A DNA stretch of 64,000 nt, taken from the NCBI GenBank assembly GCA_913058185.1, contig CAJXQX010000014.1:1-64000 (forward strand). Direction: 5' to 3'. Each line of letters starts with the position of its first letter. Positions within the stretch are counted from its first letter, which is position 1. The notes beneath the pieces are model-generated. The model worked only from the letters and a program-made list of their open reading frames with translations, did not search any database and was not told the origin of the DNA. Position numbers and translations under genes: made by a program. Shown piece by piece: positions 46,107-55,883 of this stretch. This stretch comes from an uncultured Verrucomicrobiota bacterium (GTDB lineage: Bacteria; Verrucomicrobiota; Verrucomicrobiia; Opitutales; Opitutaceae).

Positions 46107-47384
46107 CTAGGATGAAAAGATGACCGATTTCAATACCTGCACGAAGGTATCGCCGCGTTGTGCATAACCAGAAAATTGGTCGAGGCTGGAGAACCCGGGA
46201 CTTAACAGGACTTCGTCATCCTGCTCAATGATCTCGCTGGCCCTCCGCACGGCTTCGGCTAAGTCGGCACAGGATTGATGGGACACCCCAGCCGCTCCAA
46301 AAAGTGTCGCCAGAATATTGCGCGTCTCGCCAATTAACAACACGTGTTTCAGGCGAGATTGGATACGTTCTACAAAAGCAGCCACGTCCCCCCCTTTCGA
46401 CTTACCACCAGCAATTAGGATTACTTTACCCCCAAAATGCGAAAGCGCCGCTTCGGTGGCATGGAAATTTGTCGCCTTCGAATCATTCCACCAGACCGCA
46501 CCACCATACTCGCCCACCCGCGCCAACCGGTGAGGGCCGACCGCAAAGTTCTGAGCTGCTGCGTATAATACTGGTTCGCGCAAACCGGCCGCCCTCCACC
46601 AGGCTGCGGCCAAAATAAAATTCTCGCGCTGAGGCTGGCCTTCGAAAGCCGTTCCCCGGAGCAAAATATCTCCGGCGGATTCTTCGGTATCGATGATAGC
46701 CGATTCCGGTAAAGATTGCCCGTAGTCCTCGGCTACCCGAGCCACGCTTGAACCGGCAAACACTTGCCCTCCGATCGCTCGTTCCAATACCCGCCACTTC
46801 GCCATAAAGTAGGCCGTCATCGATTGGTGCCGTTCGAGATGGTCTTCGGCAAAGTTCGTCCAAATTGCGGCATCAGCTCGAAAATGGTGCAGGGCTTCCG
46901 CCTGAAACGAACTCACTTCACAAATGGCGATCGAGTCGGGAGCACCACCATCACGTTTCGCCACGACCTCACTGAAGGCATTGCCCACATTCCCCACGGC
47001 ACAGGCATCGCGGCCCGCCGCGTTTAGCGCAAAACTCAGAAACTCTGTAAGGGTCGTTTTACCGTTGGTTCCGGTCACTGCGACGACCTCTCCGCGCCAA
47101 AACAATGACGCAAAATCAATTTCAGCCAAACAAACCAATCCCGCCGAACGTGCTTCCATCACCCAAGGGTGATCGAGCTCAAAACCGGGGGAAACCACCA
47201 ACAAGCGGTGCTGGTTCGCTTGAAATACCTCTTCGACTCCCTGCCCTCCCGCTTGATCATAAATCACGACCGAAGCTTCGAGTTTTTCGATGAGTTTCGC
47301 TGCCGCACGACCACTTATTCCCCCGCCAAGCACCGCTACGGGGGCTTGCATCAAAGGAACGAGAAATTGAGGAGCGGTTAACAT
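46107..47384 (-). CDS. murD: UDP-N-acetylmuramoyl-L-alanine--D-glutamate ligase
   Basis: A 425-residue Mur ligase that adds D-Glu. It carries VAVLGGGISGRAAAKLIEKL at the N-terminus, the P-loop AVTGTNGKTTLTEFLSFAL, EVSSFQAEALHHFRADAA, and the C-terminal LLSPGFSSLDQFSGYAQRGD with the usual S-x-D-x-F element. It lies 7 bp downstream of mraY. Confidence 0.95.
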   Translation of the reverse strand: MLTAPQFLVPLMQAPVAVLGGGISGRAAAKLIEKLEASVVIYDQAGGQGVEEVFQANQHRLLVVSPGFELDHPWVMEARSAGLVCLAEIDFASLFWRGEVVAVTGTNGKTTLTEFLSFALNAAGRDACAVGNVGNAFSEVVAKRDGGAPDSIAICEVSSFQAEALHHFRADAAIWTNFAEDHLERHQSMTAYFMAKWRVLERAIGGQVFAGSSVARVAEDYGQSLPESAIIDTEESAGDILLRGTAFEGQPQRENFILAAAWWRAAGLREPVLYAAAQNFAVGPHRLARVGEYGGAVWWNDSKATNFHATEAALSHFGGKVILIAGGKSKGGDVAAFVERIQSRLKHVLLIGETRNILATLFGAAGVSHQSCADLAEAVRRASEIIEQDDEVLLSPGFSSLDQFSGYAQRGDTFVQVLKSVIFSS

Positions 47385-47391
47385 CGTATAA

Positions 47392-48513
47392 TCAACGTAG
47401 CTTCAACGTGCCGAGGCCAACCAAGGCACACATGAGTGAGATAATCCAAAATCGCAGCACGATCTTCGTTTCGGGCCAGCCCAGTTTTTGGAAATGATGG
47501 TGAATCGGTGCCATTTTGAAGAACCTTCGTCCCTCCCCAAATCGCCGACGCGTGAATTTGAAATAGAATACTTGGATAAACACCGAAGTCGCTTCGACCA
47601 CGAACACGCCTCCGACAATAACGAGAGTAAGCGGTTGTTGCACCATGAAGGCGACCACTCCGATTAGTCCGCCCAAAGCCAACGATCCGGTATCCCCCAT
47701 GAATACTTCAGCCGGGTGTGAGTTATACCAAAGAAATGCCATTCCCGCTCCAACCAGCGCACCACAAATCACCGCAAGTTCACCTGTGCCTGGAACATAT
47801 CCTATCAACAGATAATCCGCGATGCGGGCGTTACCTGCGGCATAGGCCATAATGCCATAAACCAAAGCAACCGTGATGGTGCAGCCGATCGCCAACCCAT
47901 CAAGTCCATCGGTCAGGTTAATCGCATTGCTGAAACCCACCACCCAGAAGAACATCATCACGAACAGCAGCAGCATGCCGATCACTCCGGTGAAGAGAAA
48001 AATCGGTTCCTTCAGGAAGGGCACCCAGAGTTCGCGGATATGTTCGGCGCTCTGGGTATTTGTCGCAAGTATAACCAAGGCGACGGCCGTTACGGTTGTT
48101 TGCCAAAACAATTTTTCGCGTGATGAAATACCATCTCGGTTTCCTCGCACCACTTTTAAGTAATCATCCCGGAACCCGACCGCGGTCAGGGCACCATACA
48201 CAAAGAGTGAAGTCAGAATCCATACGTTTGGAACCGCCCACAATAAAGTACTCACGGCGACCGCCATGAAGATCAAAACACCGCCCATGGTCGGGGTGTT
48301 TTTCTTATCAAATCGGGTCGCCAGATCACCCGTGCGATCATCGTCGTAGTGCTGGCCAAACTTCAGTCGTTGCAGCTTCGCAATCAACCACGGTCCGATT
48401 ACAAATCCCACCAACGTAGCGGTGCCCGCCGCCAAAAGGGTGCGTAGCGTGAGGTAACGCAGCACCCGCAAGGGGCCCCAAATATGTTCGTATTCAGCGA
48501 GGTAGGAAAGCAT
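47392..48513 (-). CDS. mraY: Phospho-N-acetylmuramoyl-pentapeptide transferase MraY
   Basis: A 373-residue polytopic enzyme that makes lipid I from UDP-MurNAc-pentapeptide and undecaprenyl phosphate. The magnesium-site aspartates are in RDDYLKVVRGN and NLTDGLDGLAIG. KKNTPTMGGVLIF and KMAPIHHHFQKLGWPE (the HHH loop) are diagnostic. It starts 3 bp after the murF stop. Confidence 0.97.
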   Translation of the reverse strand: MLSYLAEYEHIWGPLRVLRYLTLRTLLAAGTATLVGFVIGPWLIAKLQRLKFGQHYDDDRTGDLATRFDKKNTPTMGGVLIFMAVAVSTLLWAVPNVWILTSLFVYGALTAVGFRDDYLKVVRGNRDGISSREKLFWQTTVTAVALVILATNTQSAEHIRELWVPFLKEPIFLFTGVIGMLLLFVMMFFWVVGFSNAINLTDGLDGLAIGCTITVALVYGIMAYAAGNARIADYLLIGYVPGTGELAVICGALVGAGMAFLWYNSHPAEVFMGDTGSLALGGLIGVVAFMVQQPLTLVIVGGVFVVEATSVFIQVFYFKFTRRRFGEGRRFFKMAPIHHHFQKLGWPETKIVLRFWIISLMCALVGLGTLKLR

Positions 48514-48516
48514 GGC

Positions 48517-49899
48517 TCAGTGCAGCCCAGCGGCTCGTTCCGCCAACACCGTTTCCAGTTGGTAGCGGCGACTGCCTTTGATGAATATTGGACCATCCCA
48601 GTGTGAAACAATGTCTCTGATATTCGTCGTATCAGCGTGCACTTGGATTTGTGAATCGTGGCCTCCTTGGCTAAGAACTCCTGCCCTGAGTTCGGCGGAT
48701 CCCGATCCCACCGCGACAACCAAATCACCCGACCGAAGTTCAAGCTGTTCGCCTAATTCCATGTGCTTCAAAGCCGAGTGTGCTCCCAGCTCCTCCATGC
48801 CGCCCAAAACGAGTAGACGTGAAATTTCGTCTGGCGTGAGGTCCGCAAACGCCTGCAAAGCATCCTGCATCGAAGCAGGGTTGGCATTGTAACAATCCAG
48901 ATAAATGAGGCGACCGTCAGCCCGAATGACTTCGCCTCGCATCGCAGGAGGACGCCACGCCATCAAACTCTCCTGAACTTCTGCGGCGGAGATGCCCAGT
49001 CGACGAGCCAACGTAATTGCGAGCACCGCATTCTGAGCCATTCCTCCACTAACTCGGCCCATCTCATAGGTCTCCGGAGTAGAAGCACCTGCCACCACAC
49101 TCAGCAAAGTGCCATCAGCTTGGTTCATCGCCAAATAGTTAACCTCATCCGTTTCAATCGAACCTGAAAAGAGATCCACTTGCGTGACTACGATTCGAGT
49201 CGACGGCAGCGCGGCAAAGGGAGCCATCACCCCCACCTTGGCTGGCATGGCTCGATCTCCCTGCTCTTTCACTGCCGCTAACAAAAGGGCTTTCTCCCGA
49301 GCAACCCCATCAAGGTCTCCTAAATCTTCGGTGTGGGCAAAATCCACTAATGTCACAATAGCCGCATCAGGTTCGATCATTGCCGCCAGCACTGCCATCT
49401 CCCCGGGACCACTGATCCCCGCTTCAACCACCGCAAAGTCATGGGCCTTTGCGTCGAGCCGAGTTAACGTGAGCGGAACTCCGAGGTGATTGTTGAGATT
49501 TCCTTCCGTAGAAAGAGTGCGAGTGCCCAACATTCCGGCGAGCAGGTTCTTGGTCGATGTCTTGCCCGCACTGCCGGTGATACCGATTACTTTACCGGTA
49601 AAATTCTGACGGTGTTTGAGTGCGATCTGTTGAAAGGCCTTTAGGGGATCAGCGACCACTAATTGCGGTAAATCTGATTCGGGACGAGCCTCCGCCACCA
49701 AGGCGGCACTGGCCCCCGCGGCCGCGGCTTGGTTCAAATAGTCGTGCCCATCCCGATGCTCCGTGCGCAATGCGACGAATATCTGACCCGACTCCAACTT
49801 CCGAGTGTCGATGCCAAATCCGGTCAACTCGCACGCAGGCTCTCCGGTCCATTGACCGTTGGTCCAAGCGGAAAGTTGAGCGGGTTCGAAGTGGGGCAT
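48517..49899 (-). CDS. murF: UDP-MurNAc-tripeptide--D-alanyl-D-alanine ligase
   Basis: A 460-residue Mur ligase. N-terminal domain FGIDTRKLESGQIFVALR, P-loop GITGSAGKTSTKNLLAGML, DCYNANPASMQDAL and the C-terminal LLVLGGMEELGAHSALKH identify MurF. It joins D-Ala-D-Ala made by Ddl to the tripeptide precursor. It follows murE with a 12-bp gap. Confidence 0.95.
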   Translation of the reverse strand: MPHFEPAQLSAWTNGQWTGEPACELTGFGIDTRKLESGQIFVALRTEHRDGHDYLNQAAAAGASAALVAEARPESDLPQLVVADPLKAFQQIALKHRQNFTGKVIGITGSAGKTSTKNLLAGMLGTRTLSTEGNLNNHLGVPLTLTRLDAKAHDFAVVEAGISGPGEMAVLAAMIEPDAAIVTLVDFAHTEDLGDLDGVAREKALLLAAVKEQGDRAMPAKVGVMAPFAALPSTRIVVTQVDLFSGSIETDEVNYLAMNQADGTLLSVVAGASTPETYEMGRVSGGMAQNAVLAITLARRLGISAAEVQESLMAWRPPAMRGEVIRADGRLIYLDCYNANPASMQDALQAFADLTPDEISRLLVLGGMEELGAHSALKHMELGEQLELRSGDLVVAVGSGSAELRAGVLSQGGHDSQIQVHADTTNIRDIVSHWDGPIFIKGSRRYQLETVLAERAAGLH

Positions 49900-49911
49900 A
49901 GGTTAGACGGG

Positions 49912-51396
49912 TCAGTCGGTTGTGATTTGTTTGATGCCAATCAACTCCCGCGCCACGAGGCGGTCATCAAATGGCACGACCGTGTCGGCAAATTCTTGAT
50001 AAGGCTCATGGCCCTTGCCCGCGATGAGCAGACTGTCACCGGGTTCAGCCATATCCAACGCGAGGCTGATCGCCTGGCGCCGGTCTTCTATCCAAGTGAT
50101 CCGATTCGGCGCGGTTACACCGGTTTTCATATCATCAAAAATTTGGCTTTGTTCTTCGCGACGCGGATTATCGGCAGTTGCGAAGGTGAAGTCGGCGTGC
50201 TCCTGCACAGCCTGGACCATCATCGGACGCTTTGCCCGATCTCGATCTCCCCCACATCCAAATACCACGAGCAGTCGACCCGGAGTGACGGGCTTCAGCA
50301 TGGCCAACGCATTGCGCAGAGCATCATCGGTGTGAGCGTAATCCACCAGCACGTTGAAGGGTTGTCCCTCTTCGACCCGTTCCATGCGACCCGCAACTCC
50401 CGCGAAGGTGTTCAATCGGTTAAGGAAGTCCTCAGGCTTACGGCCCGATGCAATCACCGTGGCAACGGCGGCCAATAGATTCGAAAGATTGTAACGTCCG
50501 ATCAACGGCGACTCAATGGCACGACTGCCCTGGGGCCAGATCACGGTGAGTTTCGTGTTCTTAAACCCGTATTCGATTTCGGTTGCTCGCACGTCCGCTT
50601 CGGGCGATTCGCCATAAGTCAGTCGCGACTGCTTCTCATCCAACCGAGCGACCAACTTCGCGCCGTATGGGTCATCGAGATTAATCACTGATTTATCGGG
50701 GCGACGACCCAATTCACCGGTAAAAATACGCGCCTTAACTTCGAAATACTCATCCATCGACGCATGGTAGTCGAGGTGATCGCGAGTAAGATTGGTGTAG
50801 ACTGCGACCTTTAACCCGAGCCCTTGCACCCGTTGTTGATCAATACCGTGGGAACTGATTTCCATGACCGCATTTTCACAGCCGGCATCACGCATCTGGG
50901 CGAGCATCCCGAACGTATCAATCGCCTCAGGTGTCGTGCGAAAAGACGGCACCGTGCGAGCACCTAGATCGTAAGCAATCGTGCCCAGTAAACCCACCGG
51001 CTTTTCGCCCCCCAACAGATGCCGCACGAGATGCGCCACCGTGGTCTTGCCGTTGGTTCCGGTGATTCCCGTGACGGCCAGTTCCTCATCCGGAGATTTA
51101 AAATAGCGTCGCGCCACCGTCGCTACCAAAGCGCGCGGATCAGCCGTCTGCACAAAGGTGACCTTGCTGGACGCGGTTCGCGGCATGACCGTAGAAATAA
51201 CCGCCACCGCTCCCCGCGAGACGGCTTCATCGATGAAAAGAGCCCCATCCGTGCGCAGACCGGGAAGAGCAAAGTAGACGTTACCAGGAACAACCCGACG
51301 GCTATCAATCGCTAGACCGGAAATGGGGCGCGCGAGCTCCCCTTTAACCGCCGTGACTTCGTCCTCAGAAAGAGTGTCGGAAAGTTTGGGAGCCAT
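49912..51396 (-). CDS. murE: UDP-MurNAc-L-Ala-D-Glu--meso-diaminopimelate ligase
   Basis: A 494-residue Mur ligase. It contains GLAIDSRRVVPGNVYFALPG, the P-loop TGITGTNGKTTVAHLVRHL, EISSHGIDQQRVQGL and FVVFGCGGDRDR-like VVFGCGGDRDRAKRP. The amino-acid specificity motif DNPRREE predicts meso-diaminopimelate as substrate, so the wall is the A1-gamma type. ATG 51396 (MAPKLSD) is preferred; the frame is open to a TTG at 51504 that overlaps ftsI. Confidence 0.95.
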   Translation of the reverse strand: MAPKLSDTLSEDEVTAVKGELARPISGLAIDSRRVVPGNVYFALPGLRTDGALFIDEAVSRGAVAVISTVMPRTASSKVTFVQTADPRALVATVARRYFKSPDEELAVTGITGTNGKTTVAHLVRHLLGGEKPVGLLGTIAYDLGARTVPSFRTTPEAIDTFGMLAQMRDAGCENAVMEISSHGIDQQRVQGLGLKVAVYTNLTRDHLDYHASMDEYFEVKARIFTGELGRRPDKSVINLDDPYGAKLVARLDEKQSRLTYGESPEADVRATEIEYGFKNTKLTVIWPQGSRAIESPLIGRYNLSNLLAAVATVIASGRKPEDFLNRLNTFAGVAGRMERVEEGQPFNVLVDYAHTDDALRNALAMLKPVTPGRLLVVFGCGGDRDRAKRPMMVQAVQEHADFTFATADNPRREEQSQIFDDMKTGVTAPNRITWIEDRRQAISLALDMAEPGDSLLIAGKGHEPYQEFADTVVPFDDRLVARELIGIKQITTD

Positions 51397-51497
51397 TTTG
51401 AAAACACGGTTACGCGCGATCGATTCGCGCCGAGTGCGAGTAGGAGAAGGAGCACCAAAGGCTTGAATGAGTGGATAGTTTTGTGTAAGATAGCCAA

Positions 51498-53285
51498 TCA
51501 CCAACGGGATCCTTCCAAGGCAAGGCGTGGTTGAGCTTCAGGAGCGACCACAGGTTTAATATCGAGATAAGAAATAAGTTGTTCTGCCACGCGGCGGAAA
51601 GCTGGCACGGCAACCGCCGAGCCGTAGTTGAGCCGGCCAAGCTCCAGTCGAGCATCGTCCACGATCACCGTAACCACGATTTCGGGATCGGAGGCAGGTA
51701 AGAATCCGACGAACGATCCGACGTGATTCTTTTTCGAATAACGACCATCGATAAGTTTTTGAGCGGTACCCGTTTTACCCGCCACTTGATAACCTTCGAT
51801 TGCGGCGCCCTTGGCCGTGCCCTCTTCGGTGACGCCCACCAACATGCGCGCCATCTGACGGGCGACTTCTGCTTTGATCACCCGGCGGCGCGAGACGCCT
51901 CCGAATGAAAACACTTCCTTGCCCTGCGCGTCGCGAATTTCCTTAACCACCTGCGGGCGGAGGAGCTCTCCCCCGCTGGCAATCGTGGCCATCGCGTAGT
52001 GAATTTGAATCGGGGTGGCCGAGATACTGTAACCCGCGGGGATCCGGGTAATCTCCAAGGCACTCCATTTGTCCGGGGTGTTCAACAGGCCCCGACTTTC
52101 ATAACCCAACGGGAAACCAGAGGGCTCACCGAAGCCGAACAATCGGGCGGAATCATACATACCCTTTTCGCCGAGTCGCATGCCGAGTTGAGCGGCACCG
52201 ATGTTACTCGATTGACTGATGATTTCGGCCACACTCAACGGGTGATCGTGCTCGTGATCATCGGGCATGAACTTGCGCACTCGACCTTCGAATTCGAGAG
52301 ATGCGATCGAGCAATTGAACTTCGTGCGGGGCGTAACCAAACCGCGATCAAGCGCGGCGGAGGTCGCGACAATCTTAAACGTCGAACCCGGATCGAGCAG
52401 ATCGGTCACCGCCGTGTTGCGTTGCTGATCTAGGGTCGCGCGACCGTATTCGTTGAGATCAAACGAAGGGTAATTCGCCAGACCCAAGATGAAGCCACTC
52501 TTGGCATCGGAAACGATAATCGAGGCTTTAGCCGGTTGGTAATTTTCCCCGATGTAAGCGAGTTCGGTCTCGATCAAATGCTGCACCATCGAATCGATCG
52601 AAAGCGCGACACTGTAACCATCGTTGGCGGGGACTTCGCGTTTGCGGAATTGAGCCATTTCGCGGCGTAGACCATCCTTTTCCGATTCCCGCCAGCCATC
52701 TTGACCACGTAAGTAAAAATCAGCGTAGCTCTCGATTCCGCCCGAGGGGTCATCCTCACGATTGACGAATCCAACGAGATGAGCCGCTAGTTGATTTCTA
52801 GGATAAGTTCTACGATAAGAACGGTTTCCGTATACACCTTTGATGCCGAGTTTACCCACAGCGTCGTAGGTGGATTCCTCAATTTCGTCGACCAACTTGG
52901 CCCAACGAATGAGACTGGTCTTCCCCGTTTTAGAGATTCGCTTGGTGCGATTAAAGGTCGAGACGAGTTGTTCGAGCGGTTGCCCAATTAGGCGCGCTAG
53001 CTCCGGCCAGTCTGCCCGGTCTTCTTCGCGCAACATCTGAGGATCGACGCCGAGTTGGATGACGGTGCGGGAGGTGGCGAGCACGTCGCCTTTGGCATCG
53101 AGGATGTCGCCGCGCCGCGCCTGTTCTTTGAAGATCGAACTGCGGGCCCGATCTACGTAACTGACCAAGTGTTCACGTTCCAACACGTGGAGATGCACGA
53201 GCCGCACTCCCACACTGGCAAAGCAGAGGAGAACCGCGGTAGCGAGAAGAACGAGACGGAAACTGGAGGCGAAACCCTTCGACAT
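51498..53285 (-). CDS. ftsI: Division-specific penicillin-binding protein (FtsI/PBP3)
   Basis: A 595-residue class B PBP. One N-terminal membrane helix (LVLLATAVLLCFASVGVRLV) anchors it. The dimerisation domain follows (RRGDILDAKGDVLATS). The transpeptidase motifs are STFK in LDPGSTFKIVA, SSN in IISQSSNIGAAQ and KTGT in VAGKTGTAQ. It cross-links septal peptidoglycan with FtsW. There is no PASTA domain. Confidence 0.95.
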   Translation of the reverse strand: MSKGFASSFRLVLLATAVLLCFASVGVRLVHLHVLEREHLVSYVDRARSSIFKEQARRGDILDAKGDVLATSRTVIQLGVDPQMLREEDRADWPELARLIGQPLEQLVSTFNRTKRISKTGKTSLIRWAKLVDEIEESTYDAVGKLGIKGVYGNRSYRRTYPRNQLAAHLVGFVNREDDPSGGIESYADFYLRGQDGWRESEKDGLRREMAQFRKREVPANDGYSVALSIDSMVQHLIETELAYIGENYQPAKASIIVSDAKSGFILGLANYPSFDLNEYGRATLDQQRNTAVTDLLDPGSTFKIVATSAALDRGLVTPRTKFNCSIASLEFEGRVRKFMPDDHEHDHPLSVAEIISQSSNIGAAQLGMRLGEKGMYDSARLFGFGEPSGFPLGYESRGLLNTPDKWSALEITRIPAGYSISATPIQIHYAMATIASGGELLRPQVVKEIRDAQGKEVFSFGGVSRRRVIKAEVARQMARMLVGVTEEGTAKGAAIEGYQVAGKTGTAQKLIDGRYSKKNHVGSFVGFLPASDPEIVVTVIVDDARLELGRLNYGSAVAVPAFRRVAEQLISYLDIKPVVAPEAQPRLALEGSRW

Positions 53286-53296
53286 TCGTGATAGCG

Positions 53297-53701
53297 TCAG
53301 CGGGCCCCGGGATTGATTAAGGTAAAGCGCACCGATTCATCGCCGGTGATAACTTCCTTAGAAAATATTTCGAAGTTGCGCATCGCAGCCAATCGTTCTT
53401 CCGGCGATTCCTCGATCCGCACGATGTGCAACTCGGCCGGGCGAACCAGGCCGAGCTGCATCTCGCGGTTTCTAGACTCTAACGTCTGGGGCGATTGCTC
53501 GCTGGCGAGCCGGGCTGAGGTCTCAGCCAGGCGTCGCTCGACCGCCACGAGTCGGCGTTCAGTTTGCTTGGTTAGTTCGGCTGTCTCCGAAATTTGGTGA
53601 CGCATCCACACCGTGCCCAGCCAGACGGATCCGTTGAATCCGGCCAAAACCAAGAGGTAGACCATTAATTCACTGACGAATGCAGAGGCTGATTTTTTCA
53701 T
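53297..53701 (-). CDS. ftsL: FtsL-like division protein
   Basis: A 134-residue bitopic protein. A short basic N-terminus precedes one membrane helix (MVYLLVLAGFNGSVWLGTVW, about residues 13-32), and then a long predicted coiled coil (TAELTKQTERRLVAVERRLA) lies in the periplasm. Sequence similarity to FtsL is weak, as always for this family. The position between rsmH and ftsI and the topology support the call. FtsL links FtsB/FtsQ to the FtsW-FtsI synthase. Confidence 0.8.
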   Translation of the reverse strand: MKKSASAFVSELMVYLLVLAGFNGSVWLGTVWMRHQISETAELTKQTERRLVAVERRLAETSARLASEQSPQTLESRNREMQLGLVRPAELHIVRIEESPEERLAAMRNFEIFSKEVITGDESVRFTLINPGAR

Positions 53702-53714
53702 GGCGCGACGAGGG

Positions 53715-54671
53715 TCAAAGTTTGCGCAGTCCGCGGAGTTTCGCGGAACGGCTGCGGGGATTTTCGGCGAGTTCGGTTTCGCCGGCGGTGATGGGCTTAC
53801 GCGTCAAGGCATCGGCGAGTTTTTCGCGCAGGTCTTGAGGGGTGGAGTCGTTGGTGCCAACGGGCTGGCCGCATTGCCGGCGGAAAAATCGCTTCACGGG
53901 CCGATCCTCGAGGGAGTGAAAACTGATCATGGCGAACACCCCGCCTGAGTTCAGGCGTTCGAACGCGGCCGGAAGAGCGCGTTCAATGGCGCCGATCTCA
54001 TCATTCACCGCGATACGAATACCTTGAAAAGTGCGAGTCGCAGGATGAATCCTGGATTGACGGCGCAGGGCCGCAGGAATGACAGCGGCCACCACCTCGG
54101 CCAGCGAGGCCGTGCGGGAAAGTTGACCGGTGCCCCGGGCGGCGATGATAGCTTTTACAACCCGGCGCCAGCTCTTCTCTTCGCCATAGTTACGCACGGC
54201 CCGCACGAGCATCTCTTCGGTAGCCGTTTCTAACCAAGTCGACGCCGGGACACCACTCCGTGGATCCATACGCATATCGGCCGGAGCATCATGGCGGAAA
54301 GAGAAACCGCGCACAGCCTCATCGAGTTGGAAGGAGGAAACGCCCAAATCGAACAACGCACCATCAAAGGTGCCGAGATCGAGTTCGCCCAGACGACCAA
54401 AGTCGGTGTCGATGAGCTGGAAACGTGGGCCGAAATCGGCCTGCAATGCTTCAGCGCGGGGTTGGGCTGCGGGATCGCGGTCGAGGGCGACGACTTGCAC
54501 GTCCGGCGCCGCTTCGAGCAAAGCTTGGGTATGACCACCGCCGCCAAACGTGCCATCGAGAATCCGCGACCCCGGAGTGGGAGCGAGTAGCTCAAGCACC
54601 TCGGCGAGCAGGACGGGTTGATGGCCGGGATTCATACGATCGATCAGAGGTTCAAATGCAATGGCGGCCAT
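53715..54671 (-). CDS. rsmH: 16S rRNA (cytosine-1402 N4)-methyltransferase RsmH
   Basis: A 318-residue SAM-dependent methyltransferase (MraW). Motif I is [18 protein letters not shown], with [16 protein letters not shown] before it, [18 protein letters not shown] and [16 protein letters not shown]. Its ATG at 54671 lies inside the last codons of the small ORF upstream, with GGAG eight bases before it, so translation is probably coupled; 54635 is an alternative start. Confidence 0.95.
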   Translation of the reverse strand: MAAIAFEPLIDRMNPGHQPVLLAEVLELLAPTPGSRILDGTFGGGGHTQALLEAAPDVQVVALDRDPAAQPRAEALQADFGPRFQLIDTDFGRLGELDLGTFDGALFDLGVSSFQLDEAVRGFSFRHDAPADMRMDPRSGVPASTWLETATEEMLVRAVRNYGEEKSWRRVVKAIIAARGTGQLSRTASLAEVVAAVIPAALRRQSRIHPATRTFQGIRIAVNDEIGAIERALPAAFERLNSGGVFAMISFHSLEDRPVKRFFRRQCGQPVGTNDSTPQDLREKLADALTRKPITAGETELAENPRSRSAKLRGLRKL

Positions 54672-54879
54672 GATGACTCCTCCACATTACCAGACGATCG
54701 ATCGCCGAAGGCATCGCTGCCTCTGAAACGACCGGTGAAAAATACTGCTCCAAGAACTCGCGACGACGGCGGCGCTCTTCGAGGCGGGCAGACGAAGCCA
54801 CCCCGCCACAGGCGTCGGTTCCGAAACCGGCCGCGGAATCGGAGGAAGGCTTCGAGAAACTGATGGTGGATACCGCCAT
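54652..54879 (-). CDS. Small hypothetical protein between mraZ and rsmH
   Basis: A 75-residue ORF with ATG 54879, 2 bp after the mraZ stop, and a 20-bp overlap with rsmH. It is rich in Arg and Glu in the middle ([19 protein letters not shown]) and has no membrane helix or known domain. The tight spacing on both sides is typical of a real gene in this operon. The product is unknown; it could also serve only as a translational bridge to rsmH. Confidence 0.6.
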   Translation of the reverse strand: MAVSTISFSKPSSDSAAGFGTDACGGVASSARLEERRRRREFLEQYFSPVVSEAAMPSAIDRLVMWRSHHGRHCI

Positions 54880-54881
54880 GA

Positions 54882-55343
54882 TCAGATTCCGAAGCGCTGC
54901 ATCACACTGCGCTGACTTGCGGTCGTGGATTCCTGCTCCACCTGCGACCACATCGTCGGGTTGTATATATTGAATTTATTAAGCCCGCCCACGAGGACGA
55001 CCTCACTTTTAGGACCGCCGAGTCCGGCATGGCCAAACAACGACTCGCTCAGCGCTATCCGTCCCTGGCTGTCGAAGCTGAAGGACTGGGTGCCTGACAT
55101 GAACACACTGATGTCATTCTGGGCGGCGGTATCGGACAGCGGCACTTGAGCAAACTTCTCGTAGAGCTTGTTGGCCTCTTCTGGCGGCAAAACCGACACG
55201 TATCCGCCTGGGTTAGGAATCGCCAAAAACGAAGTCCCCTTCTCGAACAGCCCACGCCACGGCGACGGAATCGTGACACGATTCTTATCGTCGAGGAGGT
55301 GCCGGAAATTCCCGGCGAGGTAAGCTTTGGACGGAGTAGACAT
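54882..55343 (-). CDS. mraZ: Transcriptional regulator MraZ
   Basis: A 153-residue protein with two SpoVT-AbrB-like MraZ repeats: FRHLLDDKNRVTIPSPWR and SFDSQGRIALSESLF, each with the D-x-x-x-R core. MraZ forms a ring and binds repeated TGGG boxes upstream of its own gene to repress the dcw cluster. Here four such boxes lie at 55364-55399, 20 bp upstream of the chosen ATG 55343 (MSTPSKAYL). An ATG two codons upstream is possible. Confidence 0.93.
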   Translation of the reverse strand: MSTPSKAYLAGNFRHLLDDKNRVTIPSPWRGLFEKGTSFLAIPNPGGYVSVLPPEEANKLYEKFAQVPLSDTAAQNDISVFMSGTQSFSFDSQGRIALSESLFGHAGLGGPKSEVVLVGGLNKFNIYNPTMWSQVEQESTTASQRSVMQRFGI

Positions 55344-55363
55344 CTGCATTAAAGGTATTAGTG

Positions 55364-55399
55364 CCCCAATTCGCCCCAAAATGACCCATTTTCTCCCCA
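55364..55399 (-). promoter_or_regulatory. MraZ operator: four TGGG-type direct repeats
   Basis: On the minus strand the boxes are TGGGG (55395-55399), TGGGT (55384-55388), TGGGG (55374-55378) and TGGGG (55364-55368). Spacing is 11, 10 and 10 bp, one helical turn each. This matches the known MraZ box pattern (TGGGN repeated with 5-bp spacers) and sits right before mraZ, so autoregulation is expected. Confidence 0.88.
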
Positions 55400-55570
55400 T
55401 TAGGTCAAGAGTAGATCCTCAGAAACGTTAGAAAAATGGGTAAATAGCCAATTTGGGCGGAATCCCTCGATCTCTACCCTCGAAATACCCCACGACTTGG
55501 TCTCATCGCGGCGTCACATCTGGCATCCAATTTCAGCGCCAAAAGTCATATCGACTTCAGTTCTTCTCCA

Positions 55571-55592
55571 AATGACTTAAATCAAAGTCATT
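55571..55592. promoter_or_regulatory. Palindrome of unknown function upstream of the dcw cluster
   Basis: AATGACTT (55571-55578), 6-bp spacer AAATCA, AAGTCATT (55585-55592): a perfect 8-bp inverted repeat with the look of a regulator site. It is about 230 bp upstream of mraZ and downstream of the truncated CsgG-like gene. No regulator is identified. Confidence 0.5.
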
Positions 55593-55883
55593 CAATAATT
55601 TACCTATAAGCTGGAGCGCAACAGCGCCTAAATCATCGGGGAACACCTGGGACGGTCGTCTGATTCGCCCCTCACCGGCAATCAAGCCCAGCCGTCAGGC
55701 CAACGATAACGCCGGGACCATGAGACCGAAATGCTTCGCCACCCCCATCTACCGCAGTCGCGAATGGAGTCTCCGCGTTAAGCGATCGAGGCCCACACCT
55801 GCGGGTGATTTAGCAAAGAGCTCTAAAAGCCTTCTGCTCTTTCTAATCGGCTCCCCTTGCCTAACGCGCCGGTTTGGTGGGCG
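55593..55883. other. Intergenic stretch without a supported gene
   Basis: Together with 55400-55570 this makes about 480 bp between mraZ and the 3' end of the gene at 55884. I see a weak hairpin AAAGAGC/GCTCTTT near 55819-55845 that could be a degenerate terminator, and no conserved coding. Confidence 0.5.
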
